Part shown: positions 18,564 to 27,399 of the stretch, in pieces
How positions within the stretch are numbered: the stretch's first letter is position 1
Layout of the letters: each line of letters starts with the position of its first letter
Assembly (NCBI GenBank): GCA_947501685.1
Contig: CANMWQ010000007.1
Location: 150,023-214,022 of the forward strand
From: an uncultured Litoreibacter sp.
Lineage (GTDB): Bacteria > Pseudomonadota > Alphaproteobacteria > Rhodobacterales > Rhodobacteraceae
Direction of reading: 5' to 3'
Length of the DNA: 64,000 nucleotides
Translations under genes and position numbers: made by a program
Notes under the pieces: model-generated
Database searches by the model: none
Told to the model about the DNA's origin: nothing
What the model saw: only the letters and a program-made list of their open reading frames with translations

Positions 18564-20783
18564 TCAGGCGGCCAGTTCGAACCGGTCCGCGTCCATCACC
18601 TTGGTCCAGGCCTTGGCGAAGTCTTTCACGAAATCCGCATGGGCGTCGTCGCAGGCATAGACCTCCGCCAGCGCGCGCAGTTGCGAGTTGGAGCCGAAGA
18701 TCAGATCAACCGAAGTGCCGGTCCATTTGGTCTTGCCGCTGTCGCGATCCACCGCCTCGAACACGTCATCAGTGTCGGTCTCTTTCCACTCGACGCTCAT
18801 ATCCATGAGAGAGGAGAAGAAATCGGTGGTCAGCTGGCCCGGACGGGTGGTCAGAACGCCGTGTTTGGCCCCGCCCACCGTGGCGTTGATGGCCCGCATG
18901 CCGCCGACCAGAACGGCCATTTCCGGCCCGGTGAGGCCCAATAGATGCGCGCGGTCTACCAGCATTTCGGCTTGTGTGCGGAAATGCGGTTTGCCCGCGC
19001 CCAGATAGTTGCGGAACCCGTCGGCGCGGGGTTCAAGCACGTCGAAGGAGGCAGCGTCCGTTTGCGCATCCGTGGCATCGGTGCGGCCCGGCGTGAAGAC
19101 CACGTCCACGGGCTGGCCCGCATCCTTGGCGGCCTGCTCCACCCCGGCGGTGCCCGCCAGAACGATCAGGTCAGCCATGGAGACCTTCTTGCCCCCGGAC
19201 GCCTTGCCGTTGAAATCGGCTTGCACCTTTTCCAGAGCGGCCAGCACGGTTTGCAGCTGCGCGGGCTGGTTGACCTCCCAATCCTTCTGGGGGGCCAAGC
19301 GGATGCGCGCGCCATTGGCACCGCCGCGACGGTCGGTCTGACGGTAGGTGGAGGCGGAGGCCCAAGCGGTCTCCACCAACTGGTTGACCGGGATGCCTGC
19401 GCCGAGGATCTGCGCTTTCAGCGACTTGATATCCGCGTCGTCGATCAGCGGGTGATCCACCTCTGGCACCGGGTCCTGCCACAGCAGCGGCTCGGCAGGT
19501 TTCTCATCGCCCAGACCGCAAACATACGGCCCCATATCGCGGTGGGTGAGCTTGTACCAAGCCTTGGCGAAGGCCTCCGCGAATGCGTCCGGGTTGGCGT
19601 GGAAATGGCGGGAAATCTTCTCATAGGCCGGGTCCATGCGCATCGCCATATCAGCGGTGGTCATCATCAAAGGCACGGTGTCGCCGGAGCCGTCCACCTG
19701 CGGGGCGTGGTCCTTGCCCTCAAGGTCCTTGGCGGCCCAGATATGCGCGCCGGAGGGGGCTTTGGTCAGCTCCCACTCATAGCCAAAGAGCACGTCGAAA
19801 TAGCCCATATCCCATTGCGTCGGGTTGGGGGTCCAAGGGCCCTCAATGCCTGATGTGATGGCGTCCACGCCGCCGCCGCTCTTGTAGCTCGACAGCCAGC
19901 CCAGACCCTGCGCGGCGAGGCCTTCGCCCTCGGGCTCCGGGCCCACGTATTTGTCGGGATCCGCAGCCCCATGGCCTTTGCCGAATGTGTGGCCACCGGC
20001 AACAAGTGCGACGGTTTCTTCGTCATTCATCGCCATGCGGGCGAAGGTTTCGCGAATGTCGCGGCCGGAGGCCTGCGGGTCGGGATTGCCGTTCGGGCCT
20101 TCGGGGTTGACGTAGATCAGACCCATCTGCACAGCACCCAGAGGCTCGGCCAGCTCGCGGTCGCCGGAATAGCGCTCGTCTGCCATCCACTCGGACTCAG
20201 GGCCCCAATAGATGTCATCCTCAGGCTCCCACACATCGGCGCGACCACCCGCGAAGCCATAGGTGTCAAAGCCCATGGATTCGAGCGCCACATTGCCGGT
20301 CAGGATCATCAGGTCGGCCCAAGACAGCTTGCGGCCATATTTCTGCTTGATCGGCCAGAGCAGACGGCGCGCCTTGTCGAGGTTGCCATTGTCCGGCCAG
20401 CTGTTCAAAGGCGCAAAACGCTGCGTGCCGGAGGTGCCGCCGCCGCGACCGTCATAGGTGCGGTAGGTGCCAGCGGAGTGCCACGCCATGCGGATGAAAA
20501 ACGGGCCGTAATGGCCGTAATCGGCAGGCCACCAATCTTGGCTGTCGGTCATCAGCGCGGTCAGGTCGGCCTTGACGGCTTTCAGGTCCAGCGATTTGAA
20601 CTCTTCGCCGTAGTCGAAATCCTCGCCCATCGGGTCGGTCTCGGGCGAGTTGTGTTTCAGGATGTTCAGATCAAGCGTGTTCGGCCACCACAGTTTGTTG
20701 CTCATCTTCTGGACGACGGCCGTGACCTCGCGCCCTCCCATCACTGGGCATTTCGCTGCATTATCTGTGGGGTTGCCGTCCAT
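18564..20783 (-). CDS. katG: Catalase-peroxidase
   Basis: 739 aa, the normal size of the bifunctional haem enzyme that breaks down hydrogen peroxide. The distal haem pocket is [14 protein letters not shown] (Arg, Trp and His of the active site). The proximal His region is [15 protein letters not shown]. The Tyr of the Met-Tyr-Trp cross-link is in [12 protein letters not shown]. The C-terminal half is the degenerate duplicated peroxidase domain. ATG 20783 ([17 protein letters not shown]) has AGGAG 9 nt upstream. It is divergent from oxyR with a 106-bp shared control region, which points to peroxide induction. Confidence 0.97.
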   Translation of the reverse strand: MDGNPTDNAAKCPVMGGREVTAVVQKMSNKLWWPNTLDLNILKHNSPETDPMGEDFDYGEEFKSLDLKAVKADLTALMTDSQDWWPADYGHYGPFFIRMAWHSAGTYRTYDGRGGGTSGTQRFAPLNSWPDNGNLDKARRLLWPIKQKYGRKLSWADLMILTGNVALESMGFDTYGFAGGRADVWEPEDDIYWGPESEWMADERYSGDRELAEPLGAVQMGLIYVNPEGPNGNPDPQASGRDIRETFARMAMNDEETVALVAGGHTFGKGHGAADPDKYVGPEPEGEGLAAQGLGWLSSYKSGGGVDAITSGIEGPWTPNPTQWDMGYFDVLFGYEWELTKAPSGAHIWAAKDLEGKDHAPQVDGSGDTVPLMMTTADMAMRMDPAYEKISRHFHANPDAFAEAFAKAWYKLTHRDMGPYVCGLGDEKPAEPLLWQDPVPEVDHPLIDDADIKSLKAQILGAGIPVNQLVETAWASASTYRQTDRRGGANGARIRLAPQKDWEVNQPAQLQTVLAALEKVQADFNGKASGGKKVSMADLIVLAGTAGVEQAAKDAGQPVDVVFTPGRTDATDAQTDAASFDVLEPRADGFRNYLGAGKPHFRTQAEMLVDRAHLLGLTGPEMAVLVGGMRAINATVGGAKHGVLTTRPGQLTTDFFSSLMDMSVEWKETDTDDVFEAVDRDSGKTKWTGTSVDLIFGSNSQLRALAEVYACDDAHADFVKDFAKAWTKVMDADRFELAA

Positions 20784-20889
20784 TTCGAAGCTCCTGAAGT
20801 GGGTGTGAATTGGTAGTCTTGTCCTCTTGTAACGGGTGTTTAGAATTAGTTTAATTCGTATTTTCTGATTGAAGTGATAAGTACGCCTT
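20784..20889. promoter_or_regulatory. katG-oxyR divergent control region with candidate OxyR operator
   Basis: The 106 bp are much more AT-rich than the flanking genes. They contain a perfect palindrome GAATTA-GTT-TAATTC at 20843-20857, the kind of short dyad that a LysR-type dimer recognises. Its place between a catalase gene and oxyR suggests OxyR controls both directions. The E. coli-type ATAG spacing pattern is not clearly seen, so the assignment is inference. Confidence 0.55.
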
Positions 20890-21783
20890 ATGAACAGATT
20901 GACCCTGAAACAGTTCCGGTACTTCGAGGCCCTCGCGCAAATGGGCCATTTCGGGCATGCCGCAGAGGTCTGCGCGATCTCGCAACCGGCTTTGTCCATG
21001 CAAATCAAAGAGCTGGAGACCATCCTCGGCAGAGTGCTCTTTGAGCGCGGCGCGCGGTCGGTGTCGCTGACCGCCTTTGGCGAAGAATTCGCGGTCCGTG
21101 CGCGCGACATTTTGCGAAGCGTGGACGAGCTGGAAGATTTGGCCCGCGCCCCGAAAGACGGGCTGAGTGGGCGGCTGCGGCTGGGTGTGATTCCCACGAT
21201 TGCTCCCTATTTGCTGCCCGCCATCATAGGCCAGCTGAACAACGCCCATATCGGGCTGGACCTGCATGTGCGCGAGACCCTCACCCCAACCCTGATCCAG
21301 GAGCTCACGGACGGGCGCATCGACGCGGCCATCGTGGCGCTGCCCGTCTCGGAGCCGTCGCTGGAAGAGGTCGCGCTGTTCAGCGAGGATTTCGTGCTGG
21401 TCCGCCCGCAATCGGACGGCGATCTGGCGGTGCCCAGCCCGGAAAAACTGCGTGAGATGAGGCTGTTGCTGCTGGAGGAGGGCCATTGCTTCCGCGACCA
21501 GGCGCTGTCCTTTTGCAATGCGGCGGCGGCCTCCCCGCGCGAGATGCTGGATGGCAGCTCCTTGTCGACTTTGGTGCAAATGGTGGGCGCGGGTATTGGC
21601 GTCACGCTGATCCCCAAAATGGCCGTCGGCGTGGAGACGCGCTCCGCGCCTGTGAGTGTCGCCACCTTTCCCGCACCTGGGCCCCAGCGGATGATTGGCA
21701 TGGTCTGGCGCAAAACCAGCCCGTTAAAGGCGCAATTTGCGCAAGTCGCCGAAATCGTGAAAGGCTGCGCGCCTGTCGCCTAA
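20890..21783 (+). CDS. oxyR: Hydrogen-peroxide-sensing LysR-type regulator
   Basis: 297 aa. An N-terminal winged helix ([34 protein letters not shown]) is followed by a type-2 periplasmic-binding-protein-like sensor domain. The redox pair is visible in [14 protein letters not shown]: Cys200 and Cys209, nine residues apart as in E. coli Cys199/Cys208. The protein should therefore sense peroxide through a disulfide. It is divergent from katG, the expected target. The reductive dehalogenase gene begins 45 bp downstream in the same direction with no terminator between, so some co-transcription is possible. Confidence 0.94.
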   Translation: MNRLTLKQFRYFEALAQMGHFGHAAEVCAISQPALSMQIKELETILGRVLFERGARSVSLTAFGEEFAVRARDILRSVDELEDLARAPKDGLSGRLRLGVIPTIAPYLLPAIIGQLNNAHIGLDLHVRETLTPTLIQELTDGRIDAAIVALPVSEPSLEEVALFSEDFVLVRPQSDGDLAVPSPEKLREMRLLLLEEGHCFRDQALSFCNAAAASPREMLDGSSLSTLVQMVGAGIGVTLIPKMAVGVETRSAPVSVATFPAPGPQRMIGMVWRKTSPLKAQFAQVAEIVKGCAPVA

Positions 21784-21828
21784 GCCCGGTTGCATTCCGG
21801 CCCGATCAACCGCAACTTGGCCTCTGAC

Positions 21829-24800
21829 ATGCGGCTCTTTTCCACCAAATCCCGTGCCCCCCATCTGGGCCCCTACCCCGTCGAGCGGCTGGCCCGCACG
21901 GAGGCACTGCCCTCCTTTGAGGACTGCCCGGCCTTTGAAGCACTCAGCTTTGAGCGCCCCGACGCGCCGCAAAACATCGTTAACGCGATGGGAGAGTATC
22001 AGGCGATGCTCGACACCATCCGCGACGGGATTGTGAACCCTGCCACGGCGGACTGCCCGAGCGATCCGGAAGAGCGTGCGCAGCATATAAAGGCCTTTGG
22101 ATATTTCAGCGATGCCAGCATCGTGGGTATCTGCGACCTGCCCGACGCGGCCCGGCTCAAGACCCCCATTCGCAATCCCGGCATCGACGCTTTGGGCGCG
22201 GCGTTGCAAACCCGGCAGACCAAAACGCTGGCCTCGGGCATCGACATGATCATGGCAGGGCTGCGCGACAGCATGAGCGCCCCGCCGCGCGGGATCGAGG
22301 CGCACGCCCATGCGATTGTCTTTGCCTACGCCTACCCGCGCGACCCTTGGCCAGACGAGCCCGGCTTCGCGTGGATCACTGACGCGCAGGCACAGCGCGC
22401 AGCCCTGCGCGCCAACGAGACCGCCTGCGTGATCGGCAACTACCTCCGCGTGTTGGGCTTTGCGGCGAAGTCGCATAGCGCCACGGCCAGCGACGTGGAT
22501 TTGAACAGACTGGCGGTGGCCTCCGGGCTGGCGGTGGTGAAAAACGGCGCACTCGAGCACCCGCATCTGGGCACGGGCTTCGGGCTGGCCGCGATCACCA
22601 CCAGTTTTGAGATGGCCTGCGACAGGCCCTTGGCTAAGACACAGCCGCGCGGGGCCAGCAAGGGGGCCTCCGCGATGACGGGGCCGGGCTTTGCCAAGCG
22701 GCGCTACATGGACGGGGCGCACCCGTTTGAAAAGCTCAAACGCGTCAAGGAGCCCACGACCTATATTGACGAGCCCAACGTTGCCCGCGTGCCCAAACGC
22801 ACCGACATGTTCGCCCGCTCGCAATTTGGCGATATGGGCAAGGGCAACCAAAAGGCGGCGACGGGCGGGCATTACGCGGTGAAAGCAGCACCTTCGGCGG
22901 CGCAACGCCGCGCCTTGGGGGCGTTTGTGTTGTTGCAGGACGGCCCTGCGGAAGGCGCGCCCCAAAAGATGGACCCGGTGACGGCGGCCAAGCAGATCAA
23001 GGCGGCGGCGTATTTTATTGGGGCGGATGCGGTCGGCATTTCGCGCTGCCCGGATTGGGCCTGGTACAGCCATGACGCGCGGGGCGACGTGATTGACCCG
23101 CCGCATGATCAGGCGATCTCCATGATCATTGATCAGGGGTTTGAGACCATGGCGGGTTCCAGCGGCGATGATTGGATCGCGGTGGCGCAATCGATGCGGG
23201 CCTATCTGCGGTTCTCCCTGCTGGGGGGCGTGATTGCCAAACAGATCCGGCGGCTGGGCTATTCGGCCAAGGCGCATTCGGTGATGGATGGCGAGGTGTT
23301 GCAGCCGCCGCTCCTGCTGCTCAGCGGCTTGGGCGAGGTCAGCCGCATTGGCGAGGTGATCCTGAACCCTTACCTCGGGCCACGGCTAAAGTCCGGCGTG
23401 GTGACAACTGATTTGCCCTTGGCGCATGACGCGCCGATTGATTTCGGGCTGCAAAATTTCTGCGAAAGCTGCAACAAATGCGCGCGCGAATGCCCCTCGG
23501 GCGCGATCACCGCCGGGCCGAAGCTGATGTTTAACGGCTACGAGATCTGGAAATCCGACAGCCAGAAATGCACCACCTACCGGATTACCACGCCGGGCGG
23601 GGCCATGTGCGGGCGCTGCATGAAGACCTGCCCTTGGAATTTGGAAGGCATCTTTACGGAGGCCCCGTTTCGCTGGGCCGCGATGAACGTGCCGAAACTG
23701 GCCCCCGCACTGGCCAAGCTGGACGACATGGCCGGCAATGGCGGGCTGAACGAGGTGAAACGCTGGTGGTGGGATCTGGAGCTGCAAGAAGACGGCGCGT
23801 ACCGGCCCACACAGCACGCGGTCAACCAGCGCGATTTGCAGCGTGATCTGGACCTGAAATACGAAGATCAAACGCTGGCGGTTTACCCTGCGCCACTGGC
23901 CCCGCACCCCTACCCCTACCCGTTCGCGATGGACCGCGAGGCAGGCATTGCCGCCTACGAGGCGATGATCCCCGCCGCTGAATACCGCCGCCGCATGAAC
24001 GCGGGCGAAATGGACGGGCTGGTCCACCGCTACACCAATGACGCCGAGAGCCCGGTGATCCCGGTGGTGGTCAGCAAGGTGGAGCGGATGAGCGCCAATG
24101 TCACCAAATACGAGTTCCGCCGCGAGGATGGCGGCGACTTGCCCGCATGGCAGGCAGGGGCGCATCTGGACATCGTGGTGGCGCCTGAATTTCTGCGTCA
24201 ATACTCCATGTCAGGCGACCCGGCGGACCGCTCTGTCTACCAGATCGGGGTGCTGCGGGAGGATGCGGGCCGGGGTGGCTCCAAACTGATGCACCGGATT
24301 TTCGACGAGGGGCGCAAAGTGTTCATCGCGCCGCCTTTGAACCATTTCCCGGTCGCCGAGGACGCCGCGCGGCATGTCTTGATGGGCGGCGGCATCGGTG
24401 TGACCCCGATGATCGCCATAGCCCATGAGCTGCACGCCAAGGGGGCGGAGTTTGCGCTGCATTATTCGGTGAGCAGCCGCGACAGCGCCGGGTTTTTGAA
24501 GGATTTGGCGCAAGCGCCATGGGCGGACCGGGTGCAGCTGCATGTGTCAAGCGAGGGCGCGCGCGCGGATCTGGGCGCTCTGCTGGCGAGCTACCGCGCG
24601 GGCGACCACGTCTATACCTGCGGCCCGGACCGCTTCATGGACGCGGTGATGGCGGCGGCGGAGGCGGCAGGTTTCCCCGAAGAAGCGCGCCATCTGGAAT
24701 ATTTCGCCCTGCCCGAGGTGCCCGACTGGGTGAACCATGATTTTGTGCTGAAGCTGGCCAAGTCGGGCAAAACGCTGATGGTGCCCGCAGAGAAATCCGC

Positions 24801-25002
24801 CACGGATGTGCTGGCGGAGAATGGGATTGCGGTGGATGTGAAATGCTCCGACGGGATATGCGGCGTGTGCAAATGCGGGCTGATCTCCGGCGAGGTGGAG
24901 CACCGGGACTTTGTGCTCTCCAACAAGCAGCGTGAGGGCGAGGTGATCTTGTGCCAATCCCGCGCGGCCCAAAGGGGCGGCGTGATCGAGGTGGATTTGT
25001 AA
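21829..25002 (+). CDS. Self-sufficient reductive dehalogenase fused to an NAD(P)H-flavin-[2Fe-2S] reductase
   Basis: 1057 aa from ATG 21829; a TTG at 21790 would add 13 residues and neither start has a strong ribosome site. The N-terminal half carries two copies of a cobamide-binding-like unit: a degenerate one (residues ~195-275) and an intact one (~455-535). Tyr459, Lys521 and Arg585 are spaced 62 and 64 residues apart, identical to the catalytic Tyr426/Lys488/Arg552 spacing I recall for NpRdhA. Two [4Fe-4S] clusters follow: Cys545/548/551/555 (CESCNKCARECP) and Cys581/594/597/601 (CGRCMKTCP). From ~742 there is a phthalate-dioxygenase-reductase-like module: RQYS flavin motif, GGGIGVTP nucleotide motif, YTCGPDRF, and plant-type [2Fe-2S] Cys1006/1011/1014/1042. 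There is no Tat signal or membrane anchor, so it is a cytoplasmic catabolic enzyme of the BhbA/NpRdhA type, not a respiratory RdhA. Likely substrates are halogenated phenols (inference). Confidence 0.9.
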   Translation: MRLFSTKSRAPHLGPYPVERLARTEALPSFEDCPAFEALSFERPDAPQNIVNAMGEYQAMLDTIRDGIVNPATADCPSDPEERAQHIKAFGYFSDASIVGICDLPDAARLKTPIRNPGIDALGAALQTRQTKTLASGIDMIMAGLRDSMSAPPRGIEAHAHAIVFAYAYPRDPWPDEPGFAWITDAQAQRAALRANETACVIGNYLRVLGFAAKSHSATASDVDLNRLAVASGLAVVKNGALEHPHLGTGFGLAAITTSFEMACDRPLAKTQPRGASKGASAMTGPGFAKRRYMDGAHPFEKLKRVKEPTTYIDEPNVARVPKRTDMFARSQFGDMGKGNQKAATGGHYAVKAAPSAAQRRALGAFVLLQDGPAEGAPQKMDPVTAAKQIKAAAYFIGADAVGISRCPDWAWYSHDARGDVIDPPHDQAISMIIDQGFETMAGSSGDDWIAVAQSMRAYLRFSLLGGVIAKQIRRLGYSAKAHSVMDGEVLQPPLLLLSGLGEVSRIGEVILNPYLGPRLKSGVVTTDLPLAHDAPIDFGLQNFCESCNKCARECPSGAITAGPKLMFNGYEIWKSDSQKCTTYRITTPGGAMCGRCMKTCPWNLEGIFTEAPFRWAAMNVPKLAPALAKLDDMAGNGGLNEVKRWWWDLELQEDGAYRPTQHAVNQRDLQRDLDLKYEDQTLAVYPAPLAPHPYPYPFAMDREAGIAAYEAMIPAAEYRRRMNAGEMDGLVHRYTNDAESPVIPVVVSKVERMSANVTKYEFRREDGGDLPAWQAGAHLDIVVAPEFLRQYSMSGDPADRSVYQIGVLREDAGRGGSKLMHRIFDEGRKVFIAPPLNHFPVAEDAARHVLMGGGIGVTPMIAIAHELHAKGAEFALHYSVSSRDSAGFLKDLAQAPWADRVQLHVSSEGARADLGALLASYRAGDHVYTCGPDRFMDAVMAAAEAAGFPEEARHLEYFALPEVPDWVNHDFVLKLAKSGKTLMVPAEKSATDVLAENGIAVDVKCSDGICGVCKCGLISGEVEHRDFVLSNKQREGEVILCQSRAAQRGGVIEVDL

Positions 25003-25145
25003 GCCGGATCAGCGGCTGTCCGTGGAGTGGCGCTGCACCAGAATTTCGGCGGCACTTTATTGTTGCCAAATACATCTTCCATCCATGCGAAGCGCGTCTG
25101 CATCAAAAGCGCCAGTCCGCCGGGACGGACAGCCGCTGATCCGGC
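25003..25145. repeat. 143-bp near-palindromic element
   Basis: Perfect 21-bp inverted arms (25003-25023 and 25125-25145) start on the base after the dehalogenase stop codon. The pairing continues inward for about 11 more bp with one mismatch and a 6-nt bulge. The ~70-bp centre is unpaired and holds no convincing gene. No flanking target duplication is visible, so a MITE origin is unproven. It could equally be a large stem-loop at the end of the dehalogenase mRNA. Confidence 0.7.
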
Positions 25146-25206
25146 GCCTTCGGCTTGATTTCGGACCTTAAGCACTGCGTTTTTGATCATGAGATCTCGA
25201 TATTGA

Positions 25207-25234
25207 TTGCGTGAACAAAAAGTGAACATATAAT
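25207..25234 (+). promoter_or_regulatory. SOS promoter of imuA-imuB-dnaE2 with LexA box
   Basis: GAAC-N7-GAAC at 25213-25227 is the direct-repeat LexA operator known from alphaproteobacteria. It lies exactly between a -35-like TTGCGT (25207-25212) and a perfect TATAAT (25229-25234) with a 16-bp spacer, so LexA would occlude RNA polymerase. The TATAAT predicts a transcription start near 25241, next to the ATG at 25242. Confidence 0.85.
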
Positions 25235-25241
25235 GGGATGC

Positions 25242-25961
25242 ATGCCCGAAGATTCTCTAGAAAACGCCCGCAAGGGGCTCAGCTTGTATTTGCCAGAGGC
25301 AAAGCCACAGGCCAAAGCGGTGCCTGTGCAGACGATCGCGCTGACCGATCTGTTGCCCGCGCGGCCCTTCGATCCAGCGGCCACGGGGTTTGCGCTGGCC
25401 AGCCTGCCGCAGGGCCGCGAGGGGCCGGTGTTGTGGGTGCAGGACAGGGCGTCTCGGCAAGAAAACGGGCAGGTTTACATGCCCAGCCTGAAAGCGTTCG
25501 GCATCACCCGACCCGTGTTGCAGATCATGGTCAACCACCCGCGCGACGTGCTGTGGGCGATGGAGGAAGGGGCCGCGTGCAGCGCGCTCTCGGCGGTCAT
25601 AGGGGAGGTTTACGGCGCGCCAAAGGTGCTCAGCTTCACCGCCACGAAACGGCTGGCGCTGCGCAGCGAGGCCTCGGGCGTGCCGGTCTTCATGATCCGG
25701 GCGGGCGATCCAGGCGGTCTAAGTGCGGCGCGGGCGCGGTGGCGCGTGGGCTCCCTGCCCTCGACGGCCAATCCCGACAACCGCCAAGCGCCGGGTGCCG
25801 CGCGCTGGGACGCGGAGCTGTTTCGCGCGCGCGGGCGGGCTCCGGGGCGATGGGTGGCCACCTATGAGCGAGACGCGTCAAATAGTCTGCGTTTTCTTCC
25901 CCGCGCTGACGATGGAACGCTGGCGCAGGGTGATCAGCACCTATCGCACCGCGCCGGATGA
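25242..25961 (+). CDS. imuA: ImuA, SOS mutagenesis accessory protein
   Basis: 239 aa. It resembles the RecA-like/SulA-like ImuA proteins that work with ImuB and DnaE2 in error-prone translesion synthesis. It is first in the imuA-imuB-dnaE2 cassette and has a LexA operator in its promoter. There are two candidate starts, ATG 25233 and ATG 25242. The first lies inside the TATAAT box and neither has a ribosome site. ATG 25242 would sit at the 5' end of the transcript, so I prefer it. The last 98 bp overlap imuB. The Walker-type motif of RecA is degenerate, as is usual in this family. Confidence 0.85.
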   Translation: MPEDSLENARKGLSLYLPEAKPQAKAVPVQTIALTDLLPARPFDPAATGFALASLPQGREGPVLWVQDRASRQENGQVYMPSLKAFGITRPVLQIMVNHPRDVLWAMEEGAACSALSAVIGEVYGAPKVLSFTATKRLALRSEASGVPVFMIRAGDPGGLSAARARWRVGSLPSTANPDNRQAPGAARWDAELFRARGRAPGRWVATYERDASNSLRFLPRADDGTLAQGDQHLSHRAG

Positions 25962-27399
25962 GGCCCTGCCGGTGGTGCTGTCGCAAAGCGGCACCCATGG
26001 CCCGGTGATCTCTGCCCTGAACCAGACCGCCCGCGACCGGGGTATCAGCGCAGGCGACCGGGTGGTCGACGCGCAGGCCATTCACCCCGACCTGCATGTG
26101 GAACCTGCTGACCTGCGCGGCGACGAATTGCTGATGGACCGCCTGGTGCATTGGTCCCGGCGCTGGTGCCCATGGACGGCGCTGGACGGTGCGGCGGGGC
26201 TGGTGCTGGACGTGACCGGATCAGTGCATCTGTTTGGCGGAGCGGAGGCGCTGCTGCGCGACATCTGCCAGCGCTTTGCGATGCAGGGCCTCAGCGCGCG
26301 GGTGGCGATGACGCCCACGCGGGGGGCCGGGCGGGCCTTGTCGCGGTTTGGGCCTGCGGTCAGCCAATGCGGGCCGGATGATGTGAGCGCCGCTTTGGCC
26401 CCGCTGCCTGTGTCGGCCTTGGGATTGAGCCCCGACACCGCGCGGCTGCTGCACCGGCTGGGGCTGAAAACCATCGGGGATCTGGCGCAGGTGCCGCGTG
26501 TCTCCATGATGCGGCGCTTTGCCAATCTGGCCGCCGCAGACAACCCGCTGATCTTGCTGGATCAGGCTTTGGGGCGCGTGGCGGAGCCGCTGAACGCGCC
26601 GCCTGACCCGCAGCATTTCATGGCCCGCGCCCGGCTGGCGGAGCCGGTGATGGACCCCACACCTTATATGGCCGCCCTCAGCGAGGATCTGTGCCGCGCG
26701 CTGGCCCAAGCCGAGCAAGGCGCGCGGCAGTTGCGGTTGACGATCTACCGCATCGACGGGGAGAGCGTGTCCGTCAGCCGGGCCACCGCGCGCGCCAGCC
26801 GCGACCCGGCGCATCTGGTGCGGCTCTTTGATGATCAACTGAGCAATGTCGATCCCGGTTTCGGTTTTGATCTGATCACCCTTGAGGCCACCCGCGCGGA
26901 GCCCTTGGCCCGTGTGCAATCTGAGCTGGACGGCAAGCGCAATGCCGACGCCGATCTGGCGGGGCTGCTGGACCGGCTGACCGCGCGGCTGGGCAAGGAG
27001 CGGGTGAGCTGGCCTGTCTCCGAACAGACCCACAAGCCGGAGCGGGTGGCGGGGCGCGTGGCCGCATTGGAGCATCCTCCGGGTGAGGTGGTGAGCCTGC
27101 CGCGCGAGCGGCCCGTGCGGTTGCTGCACCCGGCCGAGGAGGTGCAGGTGATCTATGCGGTGCCGGAGGGGCCTCCGTCGCAGTTTCGCTGGCGGCGGGT
27201 GCTTTACAAAACCGCGCGGTTTGCAGGGCCGGAGCGCATTGCGCCTGAATGGTGGCGTGACCGCCCCGGCACAAGGCTGCGCGACTATTATAAGGTGGAG
27301 GTCGCCCATGGCGGGCGGTTCTGGCTCTACCGCGAGGGGCTGGACGGCGATCAGCGCGGCGGCCCCCCGCGCTGGTTTTTGCATGGGCTGTTCGCCTGA
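25864..27399 (+). CDS. imuB: ImuB, catalytically inactive Y-family polymerase-like protein
   Basis: 511 aa from ATG 25864 (MSETRQIVCVFFPALTMERW), the standard ImuB N-terminus. It is a Y-family polymerase homologue: CVFFPALTMERW stands where active enzymes have a DMDxFFA-type acidic motif, so it is probably non-catalytic, as known for ImuB. It serves as a hub linking the beta clamp, ImuA and DnaE2. A helix-hairpin-helix-like stretch (LHRLGLKTIGDLAQVPR) lies near residue 200. The gene starts within imuA and its TGA overlaps the dnaE2 ATG by one base, giving tight translational coupling. Confidence 0.93.
   Translation: MSETRQIVCVFFPALTMERWRRVISTYRTAPDEALPVVLSQSGTHGPVISALNQTARDRGISAGDRVVDAQAIHPDLHVEPADLRGDELLMDRLVHWSRRWCPWTALDGAAGLVLDVTGSVHLFGGAEALLRDICQRFAMQGLSARVAMTPTRGAGRALSRFGPAVSQCGPDDVSAALAPLPVSALGLSPDTARLLHRLGLKTIGDLAQVPRVSMMRRFANLAAADNPLILLDQALGRVAEPLNAPPDPQHFMARARLAEPVMDPTPYMAALSEDLCRALAQAEQGARQLRLTIYRIDGESVSVSRATARASRDPAHLVRLFDDQLSNVDPGFGFDLITLEATRAEPLARVQSELDGKRNADADLAGLLDRLTARLGKERVSWPVSEQTHKPERVAGRVAALEHPPGEVVSLPRERPVRLLHPAEEVQVIYAVPEGPPSQFRWRRVLYKTARFAGPERIAPEWWRDRPGTRLRDYYKVEVAHGGRFWLYREGLDGDQRGGPPRWFLHGLFA

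Noticed and set aside
20783..21197. Longer katG reading beginning at 21197
   Set aside because: It runs antisense through oxyR and the control region; ATG 20783 has a strong ribosome site and gives the normal KatG length.
25003..25145. Palindromic element as an insertion sequence
   Set aside because: Only 143 bp, no transposase and no target duplication, so only a non-autonomous or RNA role remains possible.
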